A stretch of 64,000 bases of DNA from a virus. The stretch lies in IMG/VR virus record IMGVR_UViG_3300033149_001159, positions 1 to 64,000 of that record. One strand, written 5' to 3'. Position 1 is the first letter of the stretch; every line of letters begins with the position of its first letter. Under the pieces are notes generated by a model. It had not been told where the DNA came from. It searched no databases and was given only the letters and a program-made list of their open reading frames with translations. The position numbers and the translations under genes were made by a program. Below, in pieces: positions 18,656 through 32,618 of the stretch.

Positions 18656-21600
18656 CGGTACTTACCGCTGGACAACTAACACAACTCAGAAGCCACCCAC
18701 ACGCATCAAAGTTCTACCTTGCGTGCCATGTGCCTAGAATCATGTGCTATTGCAGGGTCAACGATGCGGGCGCTGCGCGTGGGGACAGGGTTATCACCTA
18801 TGATAATGCAAGCTGGCAAGCAAACCCCGATGGCGGGAATTACGTGCCGCTCGATGTACCCACGGGGTCTACGCTTTACGTAGGCTCCGCCCAGGGGTTA
18901 GGAGACTATGGACGAGTTCGCATCAAAACGATGGGGGCCACCACTATTACGGTGGCGAGGAACGAACACATTGACTGGGCAGATGATCTATACCTAACAG
19001 TCGCTAACGTTGTCGAGCCGTGGGCGATTTACCCAAGGATGGAGCTTGCAGCAGACGGAGAAAGTATTGACTTCTGGGAAGACTACACCTATGCCTACAC
19101 GAGTGAGCAGCAATACTACAACCCCATTCCCATCATGGGGCCGCCTGCGGTTGGCTTCCTGAGCGGGGGTGCTTGCACGATCTACTTCGACGGGTCTGCT
19201 TCTTATGGGTTGAACGGGGCAAGTGTTCTGTTCTATTCATGGGAGTTCCCAGGGGCCGCGCCCAACACGAGCCTGGTTGCTACGCCTGGGAATGTAACGT
19301 GGAACACGGCGGGGGCGTACATGGTGCGGCTCATGATCACGGACGACAATGCCCGTTCAGCGGTAGCTTATAGGTGGGTACAGATTTACGATAGCCCGAC
19401 AACAGGAGTGCATCCCTACACCGAGTTCGATGTAGATGGGTTGCAGGGCGACATAGAAAGTGGTAGTTGGAGAGCAACTTTCACAGTCAGGGGAACAAAC
19501 CTTGGACCCACTTACTTCAGAGATAACGCGCAAGTGGCTCTGTTCGCAGACGGTACCGCGGGCGGTAGTTCTATGCCCATTCCGGGGAACCACCCCAATA
19601 GAAGCAACCTTCTTTTCGTGGGGTGGATTGTTGGGGAAACAATTGTCAAGAACCCATTGACCAATGAAGTAAGCTTTGAAGCCGCTGGAATCTGTGAGCG
19701 CATGAAAGCGCTTGATAGTTTCCCCAGAACACTGACAGCAGCGGCGGTTCCTACTAGTTGGTTTGAAGCTCAGAACTTATCACTGGATTTATCCTTGGCT
19801 ACGTTACTGCGGTGGCGTTCAACCATACTAGAAATTACGGACGTTCACCTGTTACTGGATTCGGCGAAGGCTATTCTCACGGCGGACTTTGCACACGGTA
19901 GCTTGTATGACCAATGCCAGCTTATGATGGACCGCGTAAAAGGAAAGATAGCAAGTGACAAGCAGTCTTGTATCTACTGTAGGGTAGACCCTAATGTTTT
20001 ACCGACTGGGGCGGAAAGGAATGCACTAGACACCATCTTCAGCCTGGCAGACACCGACTGGCACGGCGAGATTGAGTGGGATAAACGCGTCCTGGACGAA
20101 GTGTCCAGAATAGACCTTGCGGGCTTCTATTATGATGAACTGGGTTACGACCCTGATGTAAACGACCATCCCTTGCTGAGTCTTGCGCCAGGCGAGACTC
20201 CGTTATACGAAGGCACAATGGAAAGAGTAGATGGATTGATTCTAGAAGGCCAAGCCCAGGCGAATCAATTATCGGGCGACATACTCGCCTGGGTCAACAA
20301 CGAATACCCCAGAATCGGCTTGCACATGGCGGGGATGTGGACGCCCATCGATATTATTCCGTTCGAGTGGGTTGACTGGACCTTTGCTGCTAGTTACACC
20401 AAGCGAGAGATAGCCTGGACTAACGCTAGACTGATTCCGAGATCCGTGACCATCAACGTAGACATGGAAAAGGGCACAGCTTTTGTAGACGTGGACCTGG
20501 AAAAGGAAACAGACGGGGATGATGGCATTACACCAGACTACCCGCCAACGGAGCCGCCTGATGACGTACCTGACCCACCCGAACCCCCGCCCGTTCCCCC
20601 AGGCCCAGGCGGCCCTATCGGTGGGTGGCGAAAGCACGCCTACGTTTCTACCGACGGGGGAATCTGGTACACGTCTAGCCTGGTCGTAAGTGCCACAGAT
20701 CCGACGGGGGACCCTAGTTGGGTACAGAAGAATGGCGGGCTAGGGGCAGACACAAACATTCGCCAGATGGCGTTCGATGTGGTAGAGCCCGAAAGGGTAC
20801 AGTACTGTTTGAGCGCCGAGACTGGCAACAACACTATCTACAAGCGGGACACGGGAGTAAGTGATAACTGGAGTGCAATTCTCACACCCGCACAAGCGTT
20901 AGCTTATGCACAGGGCGCGGGATACAGCGGTACGGGGGCAACGCCAGTCATATACTCAATCAACTCGAACCCTGCACAGGCTGGCTATTTGTACTGTACA
21001 TTCGCAGCGGGGTGGATAGGTTATTCAAGCCCGCCAGATCGCCCCTACTGGTTTGGGATAAGTATGGACTACGGCAGCACATGGTCGTTCTACGGGGTGT
21101 GCTCGAACAATCAATCCAATGCAATGGGGGCGGGCCTGATTGAGTCTCACTTTGATGGAACGGTAATATGGATTACTTGCGCCTGTAGTACTACTGGGCG
21201 CAGAACTTACCGTTCTGCCGATACTGGTCATACGTGGGTGCAAGTTAAGGGCTCCGACGCAGCGACGGGTACGGACGTATATGCATGTCCAGTTTCAAAC
21301 CTACGTGCGTATACGAACCAAACTAGCGGGGGCGTACATTACATTTACCGTACCGTAGACGCATCGGCCTGGGCCAAACTCACAGGTGTTGGTTGGGACC
21401 CTAAGACCTATTCGAATACCGCGCTAGGTAGGCACTGGTTCAACGCTCAGCTTCTACAGGCTGGGCTGATACGTTGCTGTGACGGCGCTTATATTTACAA
21501 ATCGCTGGACTATGGCGACACTTGGACCAGGGCTACATGTGACGGTGCGCATCCCGCAACACTAGTTGAGCTCATCCCTGACGCGGTTGACTACCTTTAC

Positions 21601-21767
21601 CTAGCTAGGCGCGATGGCGCGCCAGTGGGCGGGCACTTCATTTGGCTCTCAGCGGACGAGGGTGTTACTTGTTACGATAAGAATGGCGCTGATCCTGACA
21701 CGCCAGGGGCTGATTCGATTCCCAGAACACAACATTTGACCGACTTTCAGCCAGTGTGGACTTTAGA

Positions 21768-21771
<4 letters not shown>
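18652..21771 (+). CDS. tail tip protein with PKD-like and Asp-box (BNR) domains
   Basis: A 1039-residue protein. After a beta-rich N-terminal section, residues about 166-250 form a PKD-like domain (FDGSASYG, YSWEFPG, YMVRLMITDDN). A central region to about 620 looks like a tail-hub domain. A proline-rich linker spans roughly 630-655. The C-terminal ~380 residues carry Asp boxes SMDYGSTW (~804), SADTGHTW (~856) and SLDYGDTW (~951), as in sialidase-type beta-propellers. Asp boxes are structural, so enzyme activity is not shown. Likely role: host surface or glycan binding at the tail tip. A palindrome copy lies at 19554. Confidence 0.75.
19554..19567. repeat. dispersed palindrome copy 3
   Basis: TACCGCGGGCGGTA, inside the tail tip gene. 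Confidence 0.8.
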
Positions 21772-25880
<4,109 letters not shown>

Positions 25881-25913
25881 GGGTAGACAAAACACGAAAA
25901 TGATAGGGGAAAT

Positions 25914-26303
25914 ATGGCAGCACTGAATGAGAACGCAATAACGAAACTAGCAACCGTCACAGGGATTGACGCGACGGCGGTAGCTATCACTACGCTCTAC
26001 ACAGTCCCCACAGGCAACACGTTCATACCAGACCATATAGTTATCAGGGTCACGGCTTTCACTGCTGGCGCGAAGGACACGCAGGCTGTAGCCAGCTTCG
26101 GTGGAAATGGCGCGACCTATGATGACTACCTGAATTCCGTTACCTACACAGTAGCAGCTGCGGATGTCTTCATTCGGGACAGCGTGGAGGATACTGCTGT
26201 GGTAACTCAGGCTGCGGCAGACGTGTTCTCGATTGCAATTGAAGTAGCGAGCAACGCTGACGTGGAAACTTGGGCTGTTGACGTGTTTGGACACCTAGCG
26301 TGA
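25914..26303 (+). CDS. virion-associated beta protein
   Basis: A 129-residue alanine/threonine/valine-rich protein with alternating beta pattern, preceded by AGGGG. It lies among fibre genes and ends in a GTGA overlap with the next one. Likely a small fibre or decoration protein; no family recognised. Confidence 0.55.
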   Translation: MAALNENAITKLATVTGIDATAVAITTLYTVPTGNTFIPDHIVIRVTAFTAGAKDTQAVASFGGNGATYDDYLNSVTYTVAAADVFIRDSVEDTAVVTQAAADVFSIAIEVASNADVETWAVDVFGHLA

Positions 26304-26824
26304 GCCGGAAGCTACTTCCTGGATTTGCGAACCTATATGTGGACGAGGCCGGAACGCTCTTTGTGCCTGGCAACCTGCGTCTCAAGGATAACAACGAGCT
26401 TCGCTTCTACGACAATGGTAACTACGTAGGCTTTGAGCCGCCTGCGTTGAGCGGAGACCAGATATGGGTACTACCTACAGCAGACGGTAGTGCGGGAAAC
26501 CACCTACAGACAGACGGGGCGGGGAACCTGTCGTGGGCAGCAGGGCTAACTCTAGCCGTTACCGCGAAGGTCAACGACTACACGGCTACAGCTAGTGATG
26601 CGGTTATCATAGTAGATGCTTCAGCTAACACGGTGACGATCACTTTACCTACGGCGGTGGGGATAACTGGAAAGCACTACACGATCAAGTGTATTGACGC
26701 TACGTTTGCAGTTGATGTTGACGGTGCCGGTGCGGAAACCATCGACGGGGAGCTTACACAGACGCTAAGCCAATGGGACAGTATTACCGTGGTGTCTGAT
26801 TCCGCAAACTGGATCATTGTCTAG
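26300..26824 (+). CDS. tail fibre accessory protein with shared fibre module
   Basis: A 174-residue protein from a GTG overlapping the previous TGA. Residues about 28-80 duplicate the module ELRFYDNGNYVGFE...DQIWVLP seen near residue 470 of the protein ending at 23528. The last ~90 residues (ASANTVTITLP, YTIKCIDATFAVDVD) resemble a common phage fibre-end beta domain. Confidence 0.6.
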   Translation: MSRKLLPGFANLYVDEAGTLFVPGNLRLKDNNELRFYDNGNYVGFEPPALSGDQIWVLPTADGSAGNHLQTDGAGNLSWAAGLTLAVTAKVNDYTATASDAVIIVDASANTVTITLPTAVGITGKHYTIKCIDATFAVDVDGAGAETIDGELTQTLSQWDSITVVSDSANWIIV

Positions 26825-26827
26825 GCA

Positions 26828-26855
26828 TTGACAAATCCGAAAAATCTGATATAAT
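26828..26855 (+). promoter_or_regulatory. consensus-like promoter TTGACA-16-TATAAT
   Basis: TTGACA at 26828-26833 and TATAAT at 26850-26855 with a 16-base spacer. The predicted start of transcription is near 26862, at most a few bases before the ATG at 26865, so an RNA made here would be almost leaderless and would lack the AGGAG site at 26856-26860. Confidence 0.55.
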
Positions 26856-26864
26856 AGGAGAAGT

Positions 26865-27599
26865 ATGAGCTACTTTGCGACGGTAAAACAAGAACGAGAT
26901 GAAATCGCCAGGGGCAACATCACTGGAAAAACAGCCTTCAGACGGTTTGGGCACAACGATACGTGTGGTGTAACACTGGAGACGGTTTGGCACGATAGCT
27001 CCTTGTATATCTACTTGACCAACGCAGAGCAGTTGAAAGTTGTTTCAGACGATGCAGATGACGACGGCGACCCTGCAGGCAACGGGGCGCAGACTCTGTT
27101 CTTGAAAGGCCTGGATACCAACTACGCGCTCATCTCAGAAACCATCACCATGAACGGCGTAGGGGTAGTGACGACTTCAAAGTCCTACTTGCGTATCTTC
27201 ATGGCACGTGTGACCGCCGCTGGCTCAACGGGCTACAACGAAGGTACTATCACCATCAAGAACAACGCTCAAACGGTAACGCTACTTGTGGTTGAACCCC
27301 AAGAAGCTGAGAGCCACGCATGTATCTGGACCGTTCCCGCTGGTGCCACGGCCTACATCACGTCCTGGCGGGGTAGTGAAAGTTCTTCCAAGGGAACGGA
27401 TATGGCGCTGTGGATTCGGCCTTATACTGAAGGGGTATGGCAATACAAAAGGGGTGTCTACACGATAGACAATATATTCAACATCAAGTTCACCGTACCG
27501 ATAAAGGTATCTGAGAAGTCCGATATAGAAGTTAGAGTCAGGGCGTTTCAGGCTGGCGCTAAAGTATCCAGCTTATTCCAAGGCTGGTACGAAACATAA
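26865..27599 (+). CDS. virion structural protein
   Basis: A 244-residue protein with beta-sandwich character and features such as FRRFGHNDTC near the start and WYET at the end, as in phage surface proteins of unknown role. AGGAG precedes the ATG. It has its own possible promoter at 26828. Confidence 0.5.
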   Translation: MSYFATVKQERDEIARGNITGKTAFRRFGHNDTCGVTLETVWHDSSLYIYLTNAEQLKVVSDDADDDGDPAGNGAQTLFLKGLDTNYALISETITMNGVGVVTTSKSYLRIFMARVTAAGSTGYNEGTITIKNNAQTVTLLVVEPQEAESHACIWTVPAGATAYITSWRGSESSSKGTDMALWIRPYTEGVWQYKRGVYTIDNIFNIKFTVPIKVSEKSDIEVRVRAFQAGAKVSSLFQGWYET

Positions 27600-27611
27600 G
27601 GGGGGGGCGGC

Positions 27612-28184
27612 GTGACTTGGCAACAGGCCCAGGAATGGGAAGGCGAGTGGTGGGGCTTCTGCACCAACACCTATGGCGAAGAAGAGAAGCAGCTAGTCTA
27701 CGCCCGCAAGATGGGGCTAAGATTCTTTCATGACAGCAAGTCGCCATACAACATAGACATGAAAGGACTCTCTGTTCTGGACATCGGCGGGGGCCCGTGC
27801 TCGCTACTGCTCAAATGTCACAACGTTAAGGGCAAGGTGGTTGACCCGCTAGAGTTTCCGGCATGGGTCGCTGCTAGATATGCGGTGGCGGGAATTGAGT
27901 ATGAACAGAGGCGAGGCGAGGATGTCCAGGAAGCGGGCTGGGACGAGTGCTGGCTCTACAATGTGCTCCAGCACACCGCGGACCCAGAGTTGATAGTCAA
28001 GAACGCGAAGAGAGCAGGGCAGATCGTAAGGGTCTTTGAATGGATAGACATACCGACCAACGTCGGCCATCCGCACAGTCTGTCCGAACAATTGCTCAAC
28101 GAATGGTTGGGTGGGGAGGGTAGAGTGGAGCAGTTAACGGGAGGAACTTGCAGGGGGTTAGCCTACTATGGGGTGTTCCTGTGA
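27612..28184 (+). CDS. SAM-dependent methyltransferase
   Basis: A 190-residue protein from a GTG after a long G run. SVLDIGGGPCSLLLK (about residues 53-67) is a clear SAM-binding loop, and WLYNVLQHTADPE matches the post-motif helix of small-molecule methyltransferases. The gene is coupled to the glycosyltransferase that follows, so methylation of a sugar is a reasonable guess. Confidence 0.7.
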   Translation: MTWQQAQEWEGEWWGFCTNTYGEEEKQLVYARKMGLRFFHDSKSPYNIDMKGLSVLDIGGGPCSLLLKCHNVKGKVVDPLEFPAWVAARYAVAGIEYEQRRGEDVQEAGWDECWLYNVLQHTADPELIVKNAKRAGQIVRVFEWIDIPTNVGHPHSLSEQLLNEWLGGEGRVEQLTGGTCRGLAYYGVFL

Positions 28185-29332
28185 GGTTCCACATGTTGGG
28201 GCTCGCTCACTTGCCTGTCTCGCGAACCTACATGGGCTGTGCTTTCACGATTAAGATACATCGCTTGTGTCAAATGCTACTCTCATTGGGGCACGAGGTG
28301 TTTCTCTATGGGGCGGAAGGCTCGGACGCTCCCTGTACGGAATTCATCCAGACCCACACACTGAGAGACATCCGGCAGGAGTGGGGGAGTGGGGACAACA
28401 GGCCGCAATGCGACGGAATTGGCTACCAGTGGCGCAAGACTGGGTTCCGTCACGACTTCAATTCTCCAAGGACGAAGACAACCCTGAAGTATTACGCGCG
28501 CTGCGTTGAGGAGATTAACAAGCGGAAGAGGCCGGATGATTTCTTGCTAGTGATGCAGGGTGTATACCAGAAGCCGATTGCCAATGGCGTGCAGTTGTGG
28601 CTCACGTGCGAGCCAGGGATAGGTTACCGTGGTTCTTTTGCGAAGTATCGGGCCTTTGAGAGTTCGTACTTGCAGAACTTTACCTACGGGAGCGAACATC
28701 CAGGACAGTGTATCAATGGGAACTACTATGACAGAGTTATCCCAAACTACTTTGATGCCAAGGACTTCCCGTTCTGCGAAGAGAAAGACGACTACTATTT
28801 ATTCGTTGGGCGACTGATACCGCGCAAGGGGGTGTGGACGGCGGTCAAAGCAACGGAAGCGATAGGGGCAAAGCTCGTGCTAGCGGGTCAGCAAAGTCCT
28901 GAGCTGAACATTGGGAAGCTGCCGCCACACTGCGAGTTCGTTGGCTATGTCGAGCCAGAGCAGAGGGCAAAACTGATGGGCCATGCCAAGGCAGTCTTTG
29001 TACCGACGCTGTACCTAGAGGCGTTTGGGGGCGTGGCGGTGGAGGCACAACTATGCGGGTCTCCCGCCATAACGACAAACTTTGGCGTCTTTCCAGGCAC
29101 GGTCATTCATAAGAAGACTGGCTTCAGATGCGATACGTTACAGGATTTTGTGGATGCAGCGCGGGCAGTTGAAGGGCTGGACCCGCAGGTCATTCGCAAA
29201 CACGCTGAACGCTATCTGATGGACAATGTAAAGTGGGAGTTTGACAAATGGTTCCGAGAGCTTTATCAACTATATCTATCAGCACACAATCCAGAAGTTA
29301 AGGCATGGCATTTCCTAAAGGGGGAAACATGA
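28181..29332 (+). CDS. glycosyltransferase family 4 (GT-B)
   Basis: The GTG at 28181 gives a GTGA overlap and is preferred over the upstream TTG at 28148. The 383-residue product has a GT-B C-terminal half: FVGRLIPRKG, a LVLAG strand and LEAFGGVAVEAQLCGSPAIT carrying the EX7E motif. The family transfers a sugar from a nucleotide donor with retention. It is placed between fibre and lysis-type genes, so it would be made late. Confidence 0.85.
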   Translation: MRFHMLGLAHLPVSRTYMGCAFTIKIHRLCQMLLSLGHEVFLYGAEGSDAPCTEFIQTHTLRDIRQEWGSGDNRPQCDGIGYQWRKTGFRHDFNSPRTKTTLKYYARCVEEINKRKRPDDFLLVMQGVYQKPIANGVQLWLTCEPGIGYRGSFAKYRAFESSYLQNFTYGSEHPGQCINGNYYDRVIPNYFDAKDFPFCEEKDDYYLFVGRLIPRKGVWTAVKATEAIGAKLVLAGQQSPELNIGKLPPHCEFVGYVEPEQRAKLMGHAKAVFVPTLYLEAFGGVAVEAQLCGSPAITTNFGVFPGTVIHKKTGFRCDTLQDFVDAARAVEGLDPQVIRKHAERYLMDNVKWEFDKWFRELYQLYLSAHNPEVKAWHFLKGET

Positions 29333-29520
29333 AGGGGTCCGAGAAGGAAGAACAGAAGCAAGACTTTGAGGCACTGGCGCAAGCAGCGCGGGTCGAAAGG
29401 GGCAGGCAGGCCAGCGCCAAGATTCAGGCCATTCTCAAAGAATACAAGTGTACAATCGTACCTACGCTGACCATTATAGGAACCAACATTCAAGCAGGAA
29501 TCCAAATCGTGCCGCAGTAA
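29329..29520 (+). CDS. small hypothetical protein (63 aa)
   Basis: The ATG at 29329 overlaps the previous stop and follows GGGGGA. The product has a charged helical N-terminus and a hydrophobic C-terminal third (TIVPTLTIIGTNIQ). No function recognised. Confidence 0.6.
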   Translation: MKGSEKEEQKQDFEALAQAARVERGRQASAKIQAILKEYKCTIVPTLTIIGTNIQAGIQIVPQ

Positions 29521-29529
29521 GGAGAAGGT

Positions 29530-29691
29530 ATGGAAGAAGAATCGTTGAAGAAACTGCACCGGTTGACTGAGAAACTTGACCCAAAGGGGCCTGAGGGCAA
29601 GAAGCTCCCACCAGAGGTTAGGTTTTGGATGGCAGCACGCAAGCAGACCGTCGCGATAAGGAGACCACTAGATGAGCGAACCCCTGCCTAA
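29530..29691 (+). CDS. small hypothetical protein (53 aa)
   Basis: A 53-residue basic protein with AAGGAGAAGG before the ATG and a 20-base overlap with the next start. It is short but well placed in a dense operon. Confidence 0.55.
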   Translation: MEEESLKKLHRLTEKLDPKGPEGKKLPPEVRFWMAARKQTVAIRRPLDERTPA

Positions 29692-29911
29692 CGGCTGGAA
29701 CGAATGGAGCCGCCATGTCCTGGCGGAACTTGTAAGACTTGACCAGTGTTATAAAGAAATCCGCGAGGATTCGGAGAAACGCGACAAAGAACGGGTCAAA
29801 GAGGTGGTTTGCCTGAAAACTGAAATGGCGGCGCTTCAGGTGAAGGCTGGTTTATGGGGTGCGGTAGGGGCAGCTATTCCAATTATTGGTTATCTTTTGC
29901 TCAACAAATAG
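29672..29911 (+). CDS. XhlA/holin-like small membrane protein
   Basis: A 79-residue protein with a charged coiled-coil N-terminal part and one C-terminal transmembrane segment (about residues 57-76, LWGAVGAAIPIIGYLLL). This layout matches XhlA-type haemolysin proteins that work with holins. The late position near the end of the structural operon agrees, but no endolysin is next to it. Confidence 0.55.
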   Translation: MSEPLPNGWNEWSRHVLAELVRLDQCYKEIREDSEKRDKERVKEVVCLKTEMAALQVKAGLWGAVGAAIPIIGYLLLNK

Positions 29912-29920
29912 GGGGTCCAA

Positions 29921-30775
29921 ATGACTACGATCCTAGTGGCAGTCGGCGATGAACACGCCAACTCAAAGGTTGGCCTGTGCCCGCCGATGATTACGCTAGA
30001 TCATGCAGGGTCCTATGTTGCCAGCAAATCTCAAATGTGGCTGTGGGGCAAGTGGAAGCTCTTTTGGAAAGAAGTTGCGGAACTCAAGGAACAGCTAAGG
30101 TGTGAAGTGTGGATGGTCAATTTGGGAGACTGGGTGGACATGAATGTCCACTCTAGTTCCATACTAATCAGCACCAATAAGGCGGACGCAGTGAAGACGG
30201 GAGTTGCTATCTACAAACCCGCCAAGGCTATCGTCGATGAGTTATTTGCAGTAAAAGGTACAGAAGCCCATACTGGGGAACAGGCATGTGCTGAAGAAGA
30301 AGTAGCTGCGCAATTGGGGGCCAACCAAGACTTTGCCCTAACCCAAGATCCCGAAGCCGCACCGTTTTCCTGGTGGCACCTGCCCCTATTTGTAGAAAAG
30401 GTCTTGTTTGACCTGGCACACCATCCGAAGACTTCTGGCTGGCGACCGTGGACTGAACAGGCGGCAGCGGCCAGGGAAGGTTCTATCCACCTATCGGAAA
30501 GTGCGACAGCTAGGCTGCGTGTGCCGGATGTAGTCGTTCGTGGGCACATTCACCACCCCAGGGATAGCGGTTTGGTGTCCTTTCCCCGCACTCTGGGCAT
30601 CCCGTCCTGGACGCTAACGGGGCCATATGGTTATCGGAAGGGCGCAGGCTGGACCCCCAAACCCATAGGCGGAATTGTCTTTGTAGTAAACGGCTCAGAA
30701 TACGATGTGAAGTTCCATAAATGGAGCCCAAGAAGGAGGGAGCCGTGGCGGAAATCAGTGAATCACAAATCATAG
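29921..30775 (+). CDS. calcineurin-like metallophosphoesterase
   Basis: The 284-residue protein has the metal-binding signatures of the superfamily in order: VGDEHAN near the start, NLGDWVD (~67), a KGTEAHTG in place of the usual GNH(D/E) (~107), LAHHP (~165) and VRGHIHHP (~204). The superfamily hydrolyses phosphomono- or diesters; the substrate here is unknown. The variant third motif is worth noting. The 3' end overlaps the start region of the next gene. Confidence 0.75.
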   Translation: MTTILVAVGDEHANSKVGLCPPMITLDHAGSYVASKSQMWLWGKWKLFWKEVAELKEQLRCEVWMVNLGDWVDMNVHSSSILISTNKADAVKTGVAIYKPAKAIVDELFAVKGTEAHTGEQACAEEEVAAQLGANQDFALTQDPEAAPFSWWHLPLFVEKVLFDLAHHPKTSGWRPWTEQAAAAREGSIHLSESATARLRVPDVVVRGHIHHPRDSGLVSFPRTLGIPSWTLTGPYGYRKGAGWTPKPIGGIVFVVNGSEYDVKFHKWSPRRREPWRKSVNHKS

Positions 30776-30993
30776 CGGACATTCAAGCTGCGCTAGGTTT
30801 AGACAACGTAGTAGATGACCCAAGTGCCCGAACGCTTGGCGAGATAGCCAAGGCATTGGGAATCACGAAGCGCGCCGCCGAAAGCCGTGTTCAGAAGGCT
30901 GTGGCAAACGGAAAACTGGAGCGAGTGGAAGTCTGGCGGCCTGATGCTGCGGGAAGGCGCTTAGTACACCCTGCTTATCGGGTGGTAGGCTAG
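30745..30993 (+). CDS. small winged-helix protein
   Basis: The GTG at 30745 is chosen because AAGGAGGG lies just upstream; an ATG at 30721 in the same frame has no such site. The 82-residue product contains LGEIAKALGITKRAAESRVQ followed by NGKLERVEV, a helix-turn-helix and wing. It could regulate late genes or bind the dispersed palindrome, but nothing in the sequence shows a target. Its stop codon lies within the terminator hairpin. Confidence 0.65.
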   Translation: MAEISESQIIADIQAALGLDNVVDDPSARTLGEIAKALGITKRAAESRVQKAVANGKLERVEVWRPDAAGRRLVHPAYRVVG

Positions 30994-31047
30994 CAGGAGC
31001 GGGTGAGTTCCGCACCGGACCCCAGTGGGCTCGCCTGCTCCTGCTAG
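30990..31047. terminator. hairpin between convergent operons
   Basis: CTAGCAGGAGC at 30990 pairs perfectly with GCTCCTGCTAG ending at 31047, extended inward by GGGTGAG/CTCGCCT with two G-U pairs, for about 18 bp around a 22-base loop. It spans the stop codons of both convergent genes and should end transcription from both sides, although no long U tract follows. Confidence 0.65.
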
Positions 31048-31451
31048 GCTATCAAATCTGTGAAGGGTTCCCTGAGCAATCCTTCTTTCTTAAGAAACGC
31101 GAGAGCGTGCCGTAGTGCATCTTCAGCGTGCTTCATCCCCAACCCCTCGGTCAACTTCAGTTTTTTTGCCTGCGCTGCGTTCTGCACGACCAGAGGTATA
31201 TTGTAGCGTTCGGCCAAGTACTTGATAACGCCGATAACCTCGCTGGCTGGAAACGTCTGCCACTTCAGTCTATCCCCCAAATGCGGGTAAAGTCTAAACT
31301 CCTCCGCGACCACAACATCTACTTGCAGTGGTGTCATCAAGTCTTCAAGGTTCTGCCAGTTCTCAAACTGGCCGTAGCAGAATGCGTCGCGGTTCGTGTC
31401 CAAGTGACACCAGCCAGTGGTGAGTCCGGGGTCCAGCGCCAGTATCTGCAT
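31044..31451 (-). CDS. RuvC-like (RNase H-fold) nuclease
   Basis: A 135-residue protein with the RuvC-type opening ILALDPGLTTGW (first catalytic Asp near residue 7), a VVAEEF strand with the second acid and KHAEDALRHALA near the C-terminus with the last Asp. RuvC-type resolvases cut Holliday junctions and in phages help process branched DNA before packaging. It is the last gene of the leftward block. Confidence 0.7.
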   Translation of the reverse strand: MQILALDPGLTTGWCHLDTNRDAFCYGQFENWQNLEDLMTPLQVDVVVAEEFRLYPHLGDRLKWQTFPASEVIGVIKYLAERYNIPLVVQNAAQAKKLKLTEGLGMKHAEDALRHALAFLKKEGLLREPFTDLIA

Positions 31452-31488
31452 GGTGGAGGGGGAGCACCTCTCAGCGCTCCCCGTTTAC

Positions 31489-31884
31489 CTATTCGTAGTA
31501 CGCAGCGCCAAGGGCGCGAGCCTCGACGAAGGCAGGCGTATCTTTGTTCAACAGGAAGTAGATCTGTTCTGCAAGGTAGATTAGATATGGTAGGTACTGA
31601 TCTACCCAGGCTGGCGCTTCTGCTGCATACGGTAGCAAGAACCTAGCCAACAGGCCAACTACCACAGCCAGCCCCAAACTTGCGAATTGTGCTAGTTCTT
31701 CATCCAGCACAGGGAACACGATTCTGATGAGCGTGAAGACATGGCTTGTGACAGCACCGATAGTCCCGACCGCAGCAAGCAGGGTCAGGATGCCGACCAA
31801 ACTCATATCACCAGCAGTTCCCGCCCAAATCCACCCCATTGCTCCAACCCCTAGTCCGATTGCGAGTTTCTTCTCTTGTTTCAT
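31489..31884 (-). CDS. multi-pass membrane protein (holin-like possible)
   Basis: From the ATG at 31884 (GGAG upstream) the 131-residue product has three or four hydrophobic segments (about residues 8-24, 29-55, 66-86 and 92-112). Small membrane proteins of this type can be holins, but this one is larger than usual and sits in the leftward block. No family recognised. Confidence 0.5.
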   Translation of the reverse strand: MKQEKKLAIGLGVGAMGWIWAGTAGDMSLVGILTLLAAVGTIGAVTSHVFTLIRIVFPVLDEELAQFASLGLAVVVGLLARFLLPYAAEAPAWVDQYLPYLIYLAEQIYFLLNKDTPAFVEARALGAAYYE

Positions 31885-31885
31885 A

Positions 31886-32011
31886 TTACTTCTCCTTTCG
31901 GCCCCACCCAGAAGGGCAGAGCCAACTATCATCATGCAGATTCCCGTTGGGCAGAATGTAGAGACATGCTACAATCAGCCCGTTCTTGTTGCTTACGATT
32001 ACCCTAGTCAT
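31886..32011 (-). CDS. small hypothetical protein (41 aa)
   Basis: A 41-codon frame with AAAGGAG five bases before the ATG, ending just upstream of the next start at 31884. The N-terminal half is hydrophobic (VIVSNKNGLIVACLYILP). Real on spacing and SD evidence only. Confidence 0.45.
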   Translation of the reverse strand: MTRVIVSNKNGLIVACLYILPNGNLHDDSWLCPSGWGRKEK

Positions 32012-32045
32012 GTGCTCCTTTCAGATTTGTGGTACAATCACCTCC

Positions 32046-32618
32046 TTAGCATAGGCACCTCTTAAAGCGCCTGCTTATAGCACCCAGCATAGGGCGCATC
32101 AGCGTGTACTCCAGCCGCTCCCGTTTTACCTTCTCCACGATCCCTGCTTTGATTAAGGGGTCCAGGTGGTAGCGCATGGTCATTATGGGAACATTCCCCA
32201 GAAACTCGCAGAGTTCTTTGCTGGTGGCGAGATCGTTTCGTAGACTAGTAATGATTTTTGCCCTGCTAGGATGCGCGACGACTCTCAGCATATGAACCGT
32301 CCATGCCACTAGCTGTTCTTCTGGGATAGGGAATACTTGAATGTATCCTAACTCAGTGAGCTCAAACAGCACTTCTTCCAGTACCGCGCGCGGTACATCG
32401 AGCCACTCCGCGAGTTTCCCAGCGACACATAGGGTTGTGGCGGACTCCACCAGTAAACCGCCTGCCTGGCTAAAAAGCCGCACCACTTCGTTGGCAATGG
32501 ACCATCCAGCATTAGGGTCCACGGGCGTGAACTCATCCTTGACCATTTTGGTAATGGGCGGAACGTGCTCCAAGCAAGTTGCCCATTCTAGCCCTTTACT
32601 CGTCAGTGTTACTTTCAT
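32046..32618 (-). CDS. ArsR-like winged-helix regulator
   Basis: A 190-residue protein. The segment LRVVAHPSRAKIITSLRND (about residues 111-129), then SKELCEFLG and TMRYHLDPLIKAGIVEKVK, is a classic ArsR-type winged helix. The N-terminal half (KLAEWLDVPRAVLEEVLFEL) may be a second helix-turn-helix. It probably regulates phage or host transcription. No metal-binding cysteine box is seen. A palindrome copy is inside the gene at 32382. Confidence 0.7.
   Translation of the reverse strand: MKVTLTSKGLEWATCLEHVPPITKMVKDEFTPVDPNAGWSIANEVVRLFSQAGGLLVESATTLCVAGKLAEWLDVPRAVLEEVLFELTELGYIQVFPIPEEQLVAWTVHMLRVVAHPSRAKIITSLRNDLATSKELCEFLGNVPIMTMRYHLDPLIKAGIVEKVKRERLEYTLMRPMLGAISRRFKRCLC
32382..32395. repeat. 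dispersed palindrome copy 4
   Basis: TACCGCGCGCGGTA, part of a perfect 16-base palindrome with flanking G and C, inside the ArsR-like gene. Confidence 0.9.
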